A stretch of 64,000 bases of DNA from Agromyces salentinus (GCF_009749395.1 NZ_WBIR01000016.1:1-64000); one strand, 5' to 3'; shown: positions 34,277 through 42,678, counted from the stretch's first letter. Translations and numbers: made by a program. Notes: generated from the letters alone by a model not told the origin.

Positions 34277-35743
34277 TCAGACGTCGTAGTCGACGCTGAC
34301 GCGATCGGAGGTCGGGTGCGACTGGCAGGTGAGCACGTACCCGCGCTCGAGCTCGTCGGGCTCGAGCGCGTAGTTCTCGGTCATCGTCACATCGCCGTCG
34401 ATGACCCTCGCCCGGCACGTGCCGCACACGCCGCCCGCGCACGCGAACGGCACGTCGGGCCGGACGCGCAGCGCCGCGTTGAGGATCGACTCGTTCGCCG
34501 ACACCGGGCTCTCCACGCTCGAGGACTGCCCGTCGAGCGTGAACTCGATCGCGAACGTGCGCTCGCCCTGGCGCACCTCGACCGGGCGCCCGTGGCGGGG
34601 CTCGACGCGGTCGGCGTCCGTCGTGAAGAGCTCGTATCGCACGTGCTCGGCGGGCACCCCGCGTTCGGCGAGGGTGTCGCGCGCGAGCTGCACGAGCTCG
34701 AACGGCCCGCAGAGGAACCACTCGTCGACCGTCTCCGGGCGGATGAGCACGTCGAGCATCGTCCCGAGCTTCTCGGCGTCGATGCGCCCCGACAGCAGCG
34801 GCGCCGTGCGCTGCTCGCGCGAGAGCACGTGGTGCAGCGCGAGCCTCGACGGGTAGCGGTCCTTCAGCTCCGCGAGCTCCTCGAGGAACATCACGTCGAG
34901 CGTCGAGCGGTTCGTGTAGACGAGCTCGAACTCGGATGTCGCGGAGCGGGCCAGCACCGTCTGCGCGAGCGCCATGAGCGGGGTGATGCCCGACCCGGCG
35001 GCGATGGCCACGATGTGCTTGCCGTCGAGTTCGTCGAGCGTGGACGTGAAGGTGCCCTGCGGGCTCATCACGTCGAGGGCATCGCCCGCCTTGAGCTCGG
35101 AGTTCGCCCACGAGGAGAACACCCCGCCGAGGTCGCGCTTGATGCCGACCGAGATCGTACCCGTGCCATCCGCCGCCCGCTCGGGCGGTCGGCAGATCGA
35201 GTAGCTGCGGCGGCGTTCGTGCCCCTCGAGCTCGGCGCGGAGCGCCACGTACTGGCCCGGCTGGTAGGCGTACTCGTCGGCGAGCTCGGCGGGCACCGCG
35301 AAGGTCACCTCGACGGCGTCGGCCGTCAGTGGGCGCACCTCGGCGACCTCGAGCCGGTGGAATCGGGCCCGACGACGCGTGGTCGCCTCCGGCGTGGTCG
35401 CGGCCTCGCCGCCGACGGTGGCGGCGAGAAAGGCCTCGGCCGCCTTCTCCGGCGGTCGAGGAGCCGACGAGGGAGCCCTCTCCTCCGGCGGTCGAGTAGC
35501 CGACGAAGAAGCCCTCTCCTCCGGCGGTCGAGTAGCCGACGAAGAAGCCCTCTCCTCCGGCGGTCGAGGAGCCGACGAAGAAGCCATCTTCTCCGGCGGT
35601 CGAGTAGCCGACGAAGGCGCCGCCTTCTCCGGCGGTCGAGTAGCCGACGAAGGAGGCGTATCGAGACCATCCAGCACGGGGTCCCGGTACGGCGCCGACG
35701 CGCCTGCTCGACCGCCGAGGGAACCGAGGTTGCGCGCGGCCAT
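34277..35743 (-). CDS. paaE: Phenylacetyl-CoA epoxidase reductase subunit PaaE with repeat insertion
   Basis: This 488-residue NADPH-dependent reductase delivers electrons to the PaaA di-iron centre. The conserved part begins near residue 125: FAD domain (RRSYSICRPPE), NAD(P) domain (IVAIAAGSGITPLMAL, EWFLCGPFELV) and a C-terminal plant-type 2Fe-2S domain with CAGGVCGTC and a final Cys in LTCQSHP. Typical PaaE is about 360 residues. The extra 110 N-terminal residues are mostly a palindromic element (about residues 10-98) read as six repeats of the type SSATRPPEERA. The ATG overlaps the paaD stop by one base (TGATG). Confidence 0.92.
   Translation of the reverse strand: MAARNLGSLGGRAGASAPYRDPVLDGLDTPPSSATRPPEKAAPSSATRPPEKMASSSAPRPPEERASSSATRPPEERASSSATRPPEERAPSSAPRPPEKAAEAFLAATVGGEAATTPEATTRRRARFHRLEVAEVRPLTADAVEVTFAVPAELADEYAYQPGQYVALRAELEGHERRRSYSICRPPERAADGTGTISVGIKRDLGGVFSSWANSELKAGDALDVMSPQGTFTSTLDELDGKHIVAIAAGSGITPLMALAQTVLARSATSEFELVYTNRSTLDVMFLEELAELKDRYPSRLALHHVLSREQRTAPLLSGRIDAEKLGTMLDVLIRPETVDEWFLCGPFELVQLARDTLAERGVPAEHVRYELFTTDADRVEPRHGRPVEVRQGERTFAIEFTLDGQSSSVESPVSANESILNAALRVRPDVPFACAGGVCGTCRARVIDGDVTMTENYALEPDELERGYVLTCQSHPTSDRVSVDYDV
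35448..35716 (-). repeat. Palindromic coding repeat element, copy A2, with six 36-bp tandem units
   Basis: Six 36-bp units begin at 35448, 35484, 35520, 35556, 35592 and 35628, each with TCCGGCGGTCGAG followed by TAGCCGACGAAG or a variant. The array ends in GCGTATCGAGACC near 35656-35668, and a decayed second arm with CTCGACCGCC stands at 35707-35716. It lies entirely within the paaE coding sequence and is open on the minus strand, encoding GLDTPPSSATRPPE and repeats of it. Confidence 0.9.
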
Positions 35744-36324
35744 CAGAGCACCTTGAAGTAGTCGAAGGGCTCGAGGCAGTCGCGGCACTCGTAGAGCGCC
35801 TTGCACGAGGTCGAGCCGAAGCGGGCGAGTTCACGGGTGTTCAGCGAGTCGCAGCGCGGGCACTTGACCGCGAGCTGCACGCGCACGGGCCCGGCGTCGC
35901 GCGCCGCGGCGCGACCCGACGGGGCCTGGATGCCGTACCGGCGGAGCTTCTCCTTGCCCGCCTCGCTCATCCAGTCCGTCGTCCACGCCGGCGAGAGCAC
36001 GAGGTCGACCTGCACGCGCTCGTAGCCGGCGTGGGTGAGCGCGAGCGTCACGTCGTCGCGCATCGCGTCGAGCGCGGGGCATCCGCTGTAGGTGGGGGTG
36101 AGCTGCACCCGCACGAGCCCGTCGTCCTCGACGGACGCCGTGCGGAGCACGCCGAGGTCCTCGATCGTGAGCACCGGGATCTCGGGGTCGGTCACGGTCG
36201 CCGCGACCTCCCAGACCTGCAGGTCGGCCGGCCGGACCGGGCGCTGGGCGCTGGTTTCGGGATGAGCGGATGTCGCGCGCGCGGCGTCGACCGCCACGGA
36301 CCGGACATCGGCCACCGCGGTCAC
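35743..36324 (-). CDS. paaD: PaaD, epoxidase maturation protein (MIP18-like)
   Basis: This 193-residue protein has the PaaD/DUF59 domain (VWEVAATVTDPEIPVLTIEDLGVLRTASVEDDG, then LTPTYSGCPALDAM with the conserved Cys). A C-terminal zinc ribbon has CPRC (VKCPRCDS) and YECRDCLEPFDYFKVL. It is thought to assist iron-sulfur or di-iron maturation of the epoxidase. GTG at 36324 overlaps the paaC stop (GTGA); a GTG one codon earlier is equally possible. The first 25 residues are variable. Confidence 0.92.
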   Translation of the reverse strand: MTAVADVRSVAVDAARATSAHPETSAQRPVRPADLQVWEVAATVTDPEIPVLTIEDLGVLRTASVEDDGLVRVQLTPTYSGCPALDAMRDDVTLALTHAGYERVQVDLVLSPAWTTDWMSEAGKEKLRRYGIQAPSGRAAARDAGPVRVQLAVKCPRCDSLNTRELARFGSTSCKALYECRDCLEPFDYFKVL

Positions 36325-37274
36325 CACGAGGCCCCCGGGTGCTGGCGGGCCAGCACCTGCATCTCGGCGAGGAGCGGCCCGAGGTGCTCGGTGTGCCGGC
36401 CCTCGCGGCCGCCACCGGATGCGGTGAACGCGGTACGGCCGGTGGGCCGCTCGAGCTGCGCCTCGGCGAAGACGGCGTCGACGGCGGCCTCGAAGGCCGG
36501 ACGCAGCGTCGACGGCAGCACGGCGACGCCGTCTGCGGCCAGTCGCTCGACGAGCGCGTCGTCGTCGAAGAGCTCGTCGACGTACGGCCAGGTGTCGGTC
36601 ACCGCCACGATCATGCGGCGACGGGACTCGTCGGTGCCGCCCGCGAGGCGGAGCACCCACTGCACGGCGTGGTCGCGGTGGTAGTCGACCTCCTTGACGG
36701 ACTTGGCCGCGATGGCCGCGATGGTCGCATCGGTCGATGTCTCGAGGGCCCCGTACAGCTCGTACAGGTACAGCGAGGCGACGAGCTGGCGCGCGATGGT
36801 GTGCGCGAAGTCGCCGTTGGGCTGTTCGAAGAGCCAGGCGTTGCGGAACTCGGGCTCGTCGCGCCAGTAGGCGAGGTCGTCTTCACTGCGGCCGGTCGCC
36901 GTGCCCGCGTAGTGCAGGAGCGAGCGCGCGTGCCCGATGAGGTCGAGGCCGATGTTGCCGAGCGCGACGTCCTCCTCGAGCTCGGGGGCGCGCGTGATCC
37001 ACATGCCGAGCTGCTGGGCGAGCACGAGGGCGTCGTCGCCGAGGCGCAGCGCGTACTCCGCGGCATCCGCATCGGCGACCCGGCCGGCGCCGGTGATGCC
37101 CGCGCCGGCGAGCTCCTCGGCGAGCGCGACCTCGTCGACCGTGACGGAGCCGTGCGCGCCGTGCGCATCGTCTGGCGATCGAGTAGCCGACGAAGGAGGC
37201 GTATCGAGATCCTGATGCGAGGTCTCGATACGCTCGCTGGCGCTCGCTACTCGACCGCCGGTCTCGGCGCTCAC
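36321..37274 (-). CDS. paaC: Phenylacetyl-CoA epoxidase subunit PaaC
   Basis: This 317-residue helical structural subunit pairs with PaaA in the multicomponent epoxidase. Family blocks are ALRLGDDALVLAQQLGMWITRAPELEEDVALGNIGLDLIGHAR, LLHYAG, FRNAWLFEQPNGDFAHTIARQ and VKEVDYHRDHAVQWVLRLAGGTDES. It starts at a GTG overlapping the paaB stop. Residues 6-34 (containing ERIETS and DLDTPPSSATRSPDD) are encoded by a complete palindromic element and are not part of the family. Confidence 0.92.
   Translation of the reverse strand: MSAETGGRVASASERIETSHQDLDTPPSSATRSPDDAHGAHGSVTVDEVALAEELAGAGITGAGRVADADAAEYALRLGDDALVLAQQLGMWITRAPELEEDVALGNIGLDLIGHARSLLHYAGTATGRSEDDLAYWRDEPEFRNAWLFEQPNGDFAHTIARQLVASLYLYELYGALETSTDATIAAIAAKSVKEVDYHRDHAVQWVLRLAGGTDESRRRMIVAVTDTWPYVDELFDDDALVERLAADGVAVLPSTLRPAFEAAVDAVFAEAQLERPTGRTAFTASGGGREGRHTEHLGPLLAEMQVLARQHPGASW
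37174..37259 (-). repeat. Palindromic coding repeat element, copy A3 (complete single copy)
   Basis: This 86-nt inverted repeat lies in the 5-prime part of paaC. One arm runs from GGCGATCGAGTAGC to GCGTATCGAGATC, the other from GGTCTCGATACGC to GCTACTCGACCGCC, with a short loop at about 37213-37218. It is open in the paaC frame. This is the clearest parental form of the family, without tandem expansion. Confidence 0.9.
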
Positions 37275-37576
37275 AGGTGCTTCACCCCTTCGCTCTTCGT
37301 GTAGTACACGGCGTGCCGGTAGTTCTTGCCCGCGGGGCTCTCGAAGAAGGCGCCCTTCGCGTCGGGATCGCTCGTGGTGATCGCCTCGGCGGGCACGACC
37401 CAGATCGACACGCCCTCGTTGCGACGCGTGTAGAGGTCGCGCGCGTTGCGCACGGCCATGTCGGGATCGGGCGCGTGCAGCGAGCCGACGTGCACGTGGC
37501 TGAGGCCGCGGTTCGCGCGCACGAAGACCTCCCAGAGGGGCCAGGCCTCGGTTCCCATCTCGCCGGGGGTGCTCAT
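37271..37576 (-). CDS. paaB: Phenylacetyl-CoA epoxidase subunit PaaB
   Basis: This 101-residue small subunit has the expected PaaB sequence: WPLWEVFVRANRGLSHVHVGSLHAPDPDMAVRNARDLYTRRNEGVSIWVVPAEAI. The length is normal. It bridges PaaA-PaaC heterodimers in the epoxidase. The ATG overlaps the paaA stop in TGATG, and the stop overlaps the paaC GTG. Confidence 0.95.
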   Translation of the reverse strand: MSTPGEMGTEAWPLWEVFVRANRGLSHVHVGSLHAPDPDMAVRNARDLYTRRNEGVSIWVVPAEAITTSDPDAKGAFFESPAGKNYRHAVYYTKSEGVKHL

Positions 37577-38565
37577 CACGCCACCGCCCCGGATGCCGCG
37601 AGCCGGCGCTCGGCCTGCTTGCGGGCGTACTCGGCGGCGGCCTCGCGCACCCAGGCACCCTCCTCGTGGGCCTCGCGGCGGCGGCGGATGCGCTCCGCGT
37701 TCGCCGGCCCGCGGCCCGCGAGGACCTCCTCGAACTCGGTCCAGTCGATCTCGCTCATGTCGTACGCCTGGCGCTCCTCGTTCCAGCGCAGGTTCGGGTC
37801 GGGCAGCGTGACGCCCATGACCTCGGCCTGCGGCACGAGCATGCCGACGAAGCGCTGGCGCAGCTCGTCGTTGGAGAAGCGCTTGATGTTCCACGCCATC
37901 GACTGCGCCGAGTTCGGCGACTGGTCGTCGGGCGGGCCGAACATCTGCAGCGCGGGCCAGTACCAGCGGTCGACGGCGTCCTGCGCCATCCGCTTCTGGG
38001 CGTCGGAGCCCTGCATGAGCTCGAGCAGGATCTCGAAGCCCTGCCGCTGGTGGAAGGACTCCTCCTTGCAGATGCGCACCATCGCTCGGCCGTACGGGCC
38101 GTACGAGGCGCGGCAGAGCGGCACCTGGTTGCAGATCGCGGCGCCGTCGACGAGCCATCCGATCGCGCCCATGTCGGCCCAGGTCGGCGTCGGGTAGTTG
38201 AAGATCGAGGAGTAGCGCGCGCGGCCCTCGATGAGCTGGTCCATCATCTCGTCGCGCGTGATGCCGAGCGTCTGCGCGGCCGAGTAGAGGTAGAGCCCGT
38301 GACCGGCCTCGTCCTGCACCTTCGCCATGAGGATCGCCTTGCGCTTGAGGCTCGGCGCGCGCGTGATCCAGTTGGACTCGGGCTGCATGCCGATGATCTC
38401 GGAGTGCGCGTGCTGGCTGATCTGGCGGATGAGCGTCTTGCGGTACGCGTCGGGCATCCAGTCGCGGGGCTCGATGCGCGAGTCCGCGGCGATGAGGTCG
38501 TCGAACTGCGCCTCCTCGGGGGAGGGCTCGCGTTCGACCACGCTGAGGTCAGCGGGTGAGGTCAT
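37576..38565 (-). CDS. paaA: Phenylacetyl-CoA epoxidase catalytic subunit PaaA
   Basis: This 329-residue di-iron oxygenase subunit converts phenylacetyl-CoA to its ring 1,2-epoxide. Iron-ligand blocks include [15 protein letters not shown] and [16 protein letters not shown], and the substrate region [25 protein letters not shown] is typical. The ATG has AGGAG 8 nt upstream. It is the first gene of the paaABCDE-G operon and lies 81 bp from a dyad operator shared with the divergent paaI-paaK unit. Confidence 0.95.
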   Translation of the reverse strand: MTSPADLSVVEREPSPEEAQFDDLIAADSRIEPRDWMPDAYRKTLIRQISQHAHSEIIGMQPESNWITRAPSLKRKAILMAKVQDEAGHGLYLYSAAQTLGITRDEMMDQLIEGRARYSSIFNYPTPTWADMGAIGWLVDGAAICNQVPLCRASYGPYGRAMVRICKEESFHQRQGFEILLELMQGSDAQKRMAQDAVDRWYWPALQMFGPPDDQSPNSAQSMAWNIKRFSNDELRQRFVGMLVPQAEVMGVTLPDPNLRWNEERQAYDMSEIDWTEFEEVLAGRGPANAERIRRRREAHEEGAWVREAAAEYARKQAERRLAASGAVA

Positions 38566-38647
38566 CGTCGACTCCTGTGTGTTCGCGGTTCCGACGCCGG
38601 TGGGCGCCCGATCGTCCTCGAGGCGCTGGTCGCCCCTCGGGAACATA

Positions 38648-38673
38648 ATACTAACCGATCGTTCAGTTAGTAT
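38648..38673. promoter_or_regulatory. PaaR operator within the divergent paaA / paaI promoter
   Basis: ATACTAAC (38648-38655) and GTTAGTAT (38666-38673) are perfect arms around the core ACCGATCGTTCAGT (38654-38667). TATTAT on the minus strand (38650-38645) and TATAGT on the plus strand (38673-38678) are plausible -10 boxes, so binding would block both directions. The match to the reported corynebacterial PaaR motif is close. Confidence 0.8.
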
Positions 38674-38725
38674 ATAGTCGAAGGTGCGCCGCAGCAACGG
38701 CGCGGGACTCGACGAGGAGCTTCAG

Positions 38726-39166
38726 ATGACGGATGCCGCGACCGACACCATGACGGACACCGTGACCGCCGCCCGCGCGAACCGCGCGATGATGGCGCAG
38801 GACCAGGCTTCGGCGGCGCTCGGCATGCACGTCGAACGTGACGATCCCGGCCACGCGGTCGTCTCCATGCGCGTCCGCGAGGACATGACGAACGGCTTCG
38901 CGATCACGCACGGCGGACTCGTGTTCACCCTCGCCGACACGGCGTTCGCCATCGCCTGCAACGAGGACGACACGGTCACCGTCGCCGCGGGCGCCGACAT
39001 CACCTTCCTCAAGTCCACCGTCGCCGGGCAGACGCTCACGGCCACCGCCGTGCGGCGCACCCGAACCGGCCGCACGGGCCTCTACGACGTCTCGGTCGTC
39101 GACGAGCACGGCGACCCGGTCGCGGAGTTCCGCGGCCGATCCATCTCGACGAACCGCACCCGCTGA
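38726..39166 (+). CDS. paaI: PaaI, hotdog-fold phenylacetate-pathway thioesterase
   Basis: This 146-residue hotdog thioesterase hydrolyses stalled CoA intermediates of phenylacetate degradation. The motif NGFAITHGGLVFTLADTAFAIACN contains the HGG turn and the catalytic Asp, and ADITFLKSTVAGQTLTATAV matches PaaI. GAGGAG stands before the ATG at 38726; upstream codons are not conserved. It is the first gene of the rightward unit, with paaK 20 bp downstream, and is divergent from paaA across the PaaR-like operator. Confidence 0.92.
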   Translation: MTDAATDTMTDTVTAARANRAMMAQDQASAALGMHVERDDPGHAVVSMRVREDMTNGFAITHGGLVFTLADTAFAIACNEDDTVTVAAGADITFLKSTVAGQTLTATAVRRTRTGRTGLYDVSVVDEHGDPVAEFRGRSISTNRTR

Positions 39167-39186
39167 CGAACCCCCAGGAGCACCAC

Positions 39187-40575
39187 GTGTCGACGACGAC
39201 CCTCTCCCCCAGCACGATCAGCAGCACCGGCGGAAGCACCGGCGCGGGCGGCGCCACGCGCCCGAGCATCTCGGGCCTCGCGCCCGCGGCATCCGACGCC
39301 CTCGATGTCGAGGAGCGCATGACGCGAGCCGAGTTGGAGGCCCAGCAGCTCGAGCGCCTCCAGCAGACCGTGCGGCATGCCTACGCGAACGTGCCCCTCT
39401 ACACGCGCAAGTTCGACGAGGCGGGCGTGCACCCCGACGACATCCGGACCTTGGCGGATGTCGCGAAGCTGCCGTTCACGACCAAGGCCGACCTCCGGGA
39501 GACGTACCCGTTCGGCATGTTCGCCGTGCCCATGGAGCAGGTCGCGCGCATCCACGCCTCGAGCGGCACCACCGGGCGTCCCACCGTCGTCGGCTACACG
39601 AAGGGCGACCTCGAGCGCTGGGCGCAGCTCATCGCGAGGTCGCTCCGCGCGAGCGGCATCCGCCCGGGGATGAAGGTGCACAACGCGTACGGGTACGGAC
39701 TGTTCACCGGCGGACTCGGCGCGCACGCCGGCATCGAGGCGCTCGGCGCGACCGTGATCCCGATGTCGGGCGGGCAGACGGCTCGTCAGGTCCAGCTCAT
39801 CATGGACTTCGAGCCCGACGCGATCCTCTGCACCCCGAGCTACCTGCTCACCATCGCCGACGCCATGGTCGAGGCCGGCATCGACCCTCGCTCGACGTCG
39901 CTCAAGGTCGCCGTGCTCGGTGCCGAGCCGTGGACGAACGAGATGCGCCACGAACTCGAGGACCGCCTCGGCATCGACGCGCTCGACATCTACGGCCTGA
40001 GCGAGGTCATGGGCCCGGGCGTCGGCAACGAGTGCCTCGAGACGAAGGACGGGCCGCACATCTGGGAGGACCACTTCCTCCCCGAGATCATCGACGGCGA
40101 CAGCGGCACCGTGCTCGCCGACGGCGAGATGGGCGAACTCGTGTTCACCTCGCTCACGAAGGAGGCGTTCCCGGTCATCCGGTACCGCACGCGCGACCTC
40201 ACCCGTCTGCTGCCCGGCACCGCGCGCCCCGCGATGCGGCGCATCGAGAAGATCACCGGCCGCAACGACGACATGATCATCCTGCGCGGCGTGAACCTGT
40301 TCCCGACGCAGATCGAGGAGATCGTGCTCGGCATCGAGCACCTGACGCCGCACTTCATCCTCGAACTCACGCGCAACGGCCGCATGGACGCCATGGCCGT
40401 GCGCATCGAGCGCCACCCCGACCTCTCGCGCGAGGTGTGCGAAGCGGCATCCGTCGTGCTCGCCAAGAAGATCAAGGTGCTCATCGGGTCGACCGTCGAG
40501 GTCAGGCTCGAGGAGCCGGGCGCGCTGCCGCGCAGCGAGGGCAAGTACAAGCGCGTCTACGACCTGCGCGGGTAG
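39187..40575 (+). CDS. paaK: Phenylacetate-CoA ligase
   Basis: This 462-residue adenylate-forming enzyme activates phenylacetate with CoA and ATP, the entry step of the pathway. It shows the P-loop-like ASSGTTGRPTVVGYT, YGYGLFTGGLGAH, DIYGLSEVMGPGVGNEC and the C-terminal hinge and lysine region GRNDDMIILRGVNLFPTQIEE and SEGKYKRVYDLR. The GTG start has AGGAG upstream. The first 40 residues are a Ser/Thr/Gly-rich variable lead. Confidence 0.95.
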   Translation: MSTTTLSPSTISSTGGSTGAGGATRPSISGLAPAASDALDVEERMTRAELEAQQLERLQQTVRHAYANVPLYTRKFDEAGVHPDDIRTLADVAKLPFTTKADLRETYPFGMFAVPMEQVARIHASSGTTGRPTVVGYTKGDLERWAQLIARSLRASGIRPGMKVHNAYGYGLFTGGLGAHAGIEALGATVIPMSGGQTARQVQLIMDFEPDAILCTPSYLLTIADAMVEAGIDPRSTSLKVAVLGAEPWTNEMRHELEDRLGIDALDIYGLSEVMGPGVGNECLETKDGPHIWEDHFLPEIIDGDSGTVLADGEMGELVFTSLTKEAFPVIRYRTRDLTRLLPGTARPAMRRIEKITGRNDDMIILRGVNLFPTQIEEIVLGIEHLTPHFILELTRNGRMDAMAVRIERHPDLSREVCEAASVVLAKKIKVLIGSTVEVRLEEPGALPRSEGKYKRVYDLRG

Positions 40576-40600
40576 CTCGCTCGTCGCTCGCGACCGGGTA

Positions 40601-41281
40601 CTACTCCGCCGGCGACCCACCCGCGTCTCGCGCCGCCTGCGCCGCGCGCTCGACCCAGCTCGGGGTCTCGCCGTACCGCTGGAACGACACCAGCCTGCCC
40701 GCCGCGCTGTCGTCGATCACCTGGACGAGTCGCCGCTCGCGCGTCGCCTCCTGCTTCGCGGTGAGCACCCAGTGCGTGACGGTGCGACGGTAGGTCGGCG
40801 TGGCCGCCTGCCAGAAGGCGGATGCCGCCGGGTTCGCCTCGAGTCGCGCGACGGACTCGGGCGGCAGGATCTCATCGGCCGACTCGTGCGAGTAGACGCC
40901 CGAGCGATCGGCACGGCGACGCTCGTATGCCGCCAGGCCCGCGGGACGCATGCGCCCCTCGGCGATGAGCCGCTCGACATGGGCGATGTTGACCGCCGAC
41001 CAGATGCTCGCGGGCTTGCGCGGACTCCATCGCTGGCGTCGCGCCTCGTCGTCGATGCGCTGGGAGACCGAGTCGATCCAGCCGTAGCAGAGCGCGACGG
41101 GCACGGCCTCGGCCCACGTGAGCCCCCGCTTCTCGGACTGCTTCTTGTAGAGGCCCATCCAGAGCTCGGTCGCCGTCTCGTGGTTCTCCTCGAGCCAGGC
41201 ACGGAACTCCTCGGCATCGGCGAAGAACACCGCGGGGCGTTCGGGCGTGCCGCCCGGGGTTCCGATGCTCGTCGTCACCAC
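40601..41281 (-). CDS. YdeI/OmpD-associated family protein
   Basis: This 226-residue soluble protein has the YdeI (OmdA) pattern: EFRAWLEENHETATELWMGLYKKQSEKRGLTWAEAVPVALCYGWIDS, QRWSPRKPASIWSAVN and HVERLIAEGRMRPAGL. The function of the family is unclear. Either of two adjacent GTG codons (41281 or 41278) could start it; no good Shine-Dalgarno sequence is visible and the frame extends upstream without conservation. It lies between paaK and paaR but on the opposite strand and has no evident link to phenylacetate. Confidence 0.75.
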   Translation of the reverse strand: MVTTSIGTPGGTPERPAVFFADAEEFRAWLEENHETATELWMGLYKKQSEKRGLTWAEAVPVALCYGWIDSVSQRIDDEARRQRWSPRKPASIWSAVNIAHVERLIAEGRMRPAGLAAYERRRADRSGVYSHESADEILPPESVARLEANPAASAFWQAATPTYRRTVTHWVLTAKQEATRERRLVQVIDDSAAGRLVSFQRYGETPSWVERAAQAARDAGGSPAE

Positions 41282-41355
41282 GTCAGTCTGGCAGCGGGGG
41301 CCGACATCGGCGAGTGGCCGGGCACGCGGCATCCGCCCTGCGATGCTGCCGACCA

Positions 41356-41369
41356 ACCGACCGTTCGGG
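41356..41369. promoter_or_regulatory. PaaR operator before paaR
   Basis: ACCGACCGTTCGGG shares the dyad ACCGA-N4-TCGG with the sites before paaA/paaI, paaJ and the MFS gene. It lies 16 bp before the regulator ATG and implies autoregulation. Confidence 0.7.
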
Positions 41370-41385
41370 TGGGAGACTGGGGGCG

Positions 41386-42015
41386 ATGCCAGAGAACACC
41401 TCACTTCGACGCGGGCGGCCCGGCTACGACCAGCAGGGCATCCTCGACGTCGCCGTCGCCGCCTTCAACGAGTACGGCTACGACGCCACCTCCATGGGCG
41501 TGCTCGCCGAACGGCTCGGACTCTCGAAGTCGGCGATCTACCACCACTTCACGTCGAAGGACGAGATGCTCGACCGCGCGCTCGATTCCGCGCTGTCGGC
41601 GCTCGAGGGCGTGCTCGAGCAGGCGGATGCCGCGGGCGGGCGGGCCGCCGACCGCCTCGACCTCGTGCTGCGGGGCGCCGTGCACGTGCTCGTCGACCGG
41701 CTCCCGTCGGTCACGCTCCTGCTGCGGGTGCGCGGCAACACCGACGTCGAGCGGCGGGCGCTGGAGCGCCGGCGCGCCTTCGACCGGAGGGTCACCGCCC
41801 TCGTGTCGGAGGCGCAGGCCGAGGGGTCGCTGCGCAGCGACCTCGACGCGAGCGTCGTCTCCCGCCTCACCTTCGGCATGATCAACTCCCTCGTCGAGTG
41901 GTACCGCCCCGGCGGCGGCGAAGATGCCGACCGCATCGCCGACGACGTCGTGGCCGTCGCGCTCGACGGCCTCCGCATGCCGACGTCGAACCGCGTCGAG
42001 GACCTGCTCGGCTGA
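41386..42015 (+). CDS. paaR: TetR-family regulator, probable PaaR
   Basis: This 209-residue TetR regulator has its helix-turn-helix at residues 15-60 (TSMGVLAERLGLSKSAIYHHFTSKDEML), and the C-terminal domain ends in GMINSLVEWYRPGG, as in CoA-ester-responsive members of the family. GGGGG precedes the ATG at 41386. Its own promoter carries a copy of the dyad found before the other phenylacetate units, so I infer that it is the repressor of the paa regulon, relieved by phenylacetyl-CoA. It lies 0.8 kb beyond paaK. Confidence 0.85.
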   Translation: MPENTSLRRGRPGYDQQGILDVAVAAFNEYGYDATSMGVLAERLGLSKSAIYHHFTSKDEMLDRALDSALSALEGVLEQADAAGGRAADRLDLVLRGAVHVLVDRLPSVTLLLRVRGNTDVERRALERRRAFDRRVTALVSEAQAEGSLRSDLDASVVSRLTFGMINSLVEWYRPGGGEDADRIADDVVAVALDGLRMPTSNRVEDLLG

Positions 42016-42035
42016 GGCGCTCCGGCCGCGACGCG

Positions 42036-42665
42036 TCAGGCGCCGGCCACCTCGGGGTGCTCGTCGGGCAGCCCGTGACGCTCGCCCGCACGGAGCAGGG
42101 CCAGCTGGCGCCGCTCCCAGTCGAGCATGTCCTGTCGCTGCGCCTCGAGGACCCGGCTCTCGCCGCACGCGGCCAGCGAGCGCCCGCAGGAGCACGTGCC
42201 GGGCTTTCGCGCATCGGGATGGTGGAACGCCTGCAGCCGCCAGAGCGCGACCATCGCCTTGTCGACGCGGCGCGCCGTCAGCGCGGTGGCACGCTCGGCG
42301 CGACGCACGAGGTCGCCCTCGAGCTCGGCGCGCACCGCCGCGCCGGCCTCGCTGCCGTCGAGCACGCCACCGGCGAGCTGGTCCCGCTCGGCCGTCATGC
42401 GTGCCAGCGCCGCCGCCGCCTCCTCCGACGCGACCGCGGCCGCCGCCTCAGCCGCGCGGGCATCCGCAGCGTGGCGTTCGAGGATGCCGCGCCAGAGGGC
42501 GATGTGCTCGCGGTCGCGGCGCTCCGCCTTCTCGGCGCCGCCGTGCGAACGACAGTGCGCGCAGACGACCTGGTCGGACGACGACGCGAACCGGAACGGC
42601 TGCAGGCTGCCGCAGCAGGGGCAGCGCGCCTCGACGTCGACGTGGAGCGGATACTCGTGGGGCAT
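42036..42665 (-). CDS. Hypothetical zinc-knuckle / coiled-coil protein
   Basis: I do not recognise a family for this 209-residue protein. The N-terminus has a probable zinc ribbon (ARCPCCGS and VCAHCRS), then an Ala/Glu-rich coiled coil of about 90 residues, then a second Cys cluster near residue 160 (TCSCGRSLAACGE). The spacing suggests two metal sites and a nucleic-acid or protein scaffold role. GAGG precedes the ATG. It is probably co-transcribed with the small membrane protein gene 13 bp upstream. Confidence 0.65.
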   Translation of the reverse strand: MPHEYPLHVDVEARCPCCGSLQPFRFASSSDQVVCAHCRSHGGAEKAERRDREHIALWRGILERHAADARAAEAAAAVASEEAAAALARMTAERDQLAGGVLDGSEAGAAVRAELEGDLVRRAERATALTARRVDKAMVALWRLQAFHHPDARKPGTCSCGRSLAACGESRVLEAQRQDMLDWERRQLALLRAGERHGLPDEHPEVAGA

Positions 42666-42678
42666 GTCCTCGTCGCCG

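Noticed and set aside
33219-34289. Plus-strand frame spanning the mnhG-paaG gap and the paaG antisense strand
   Set aside because: It crosses a terminator-like hairpin and is antisense to a clear crotonase gene.
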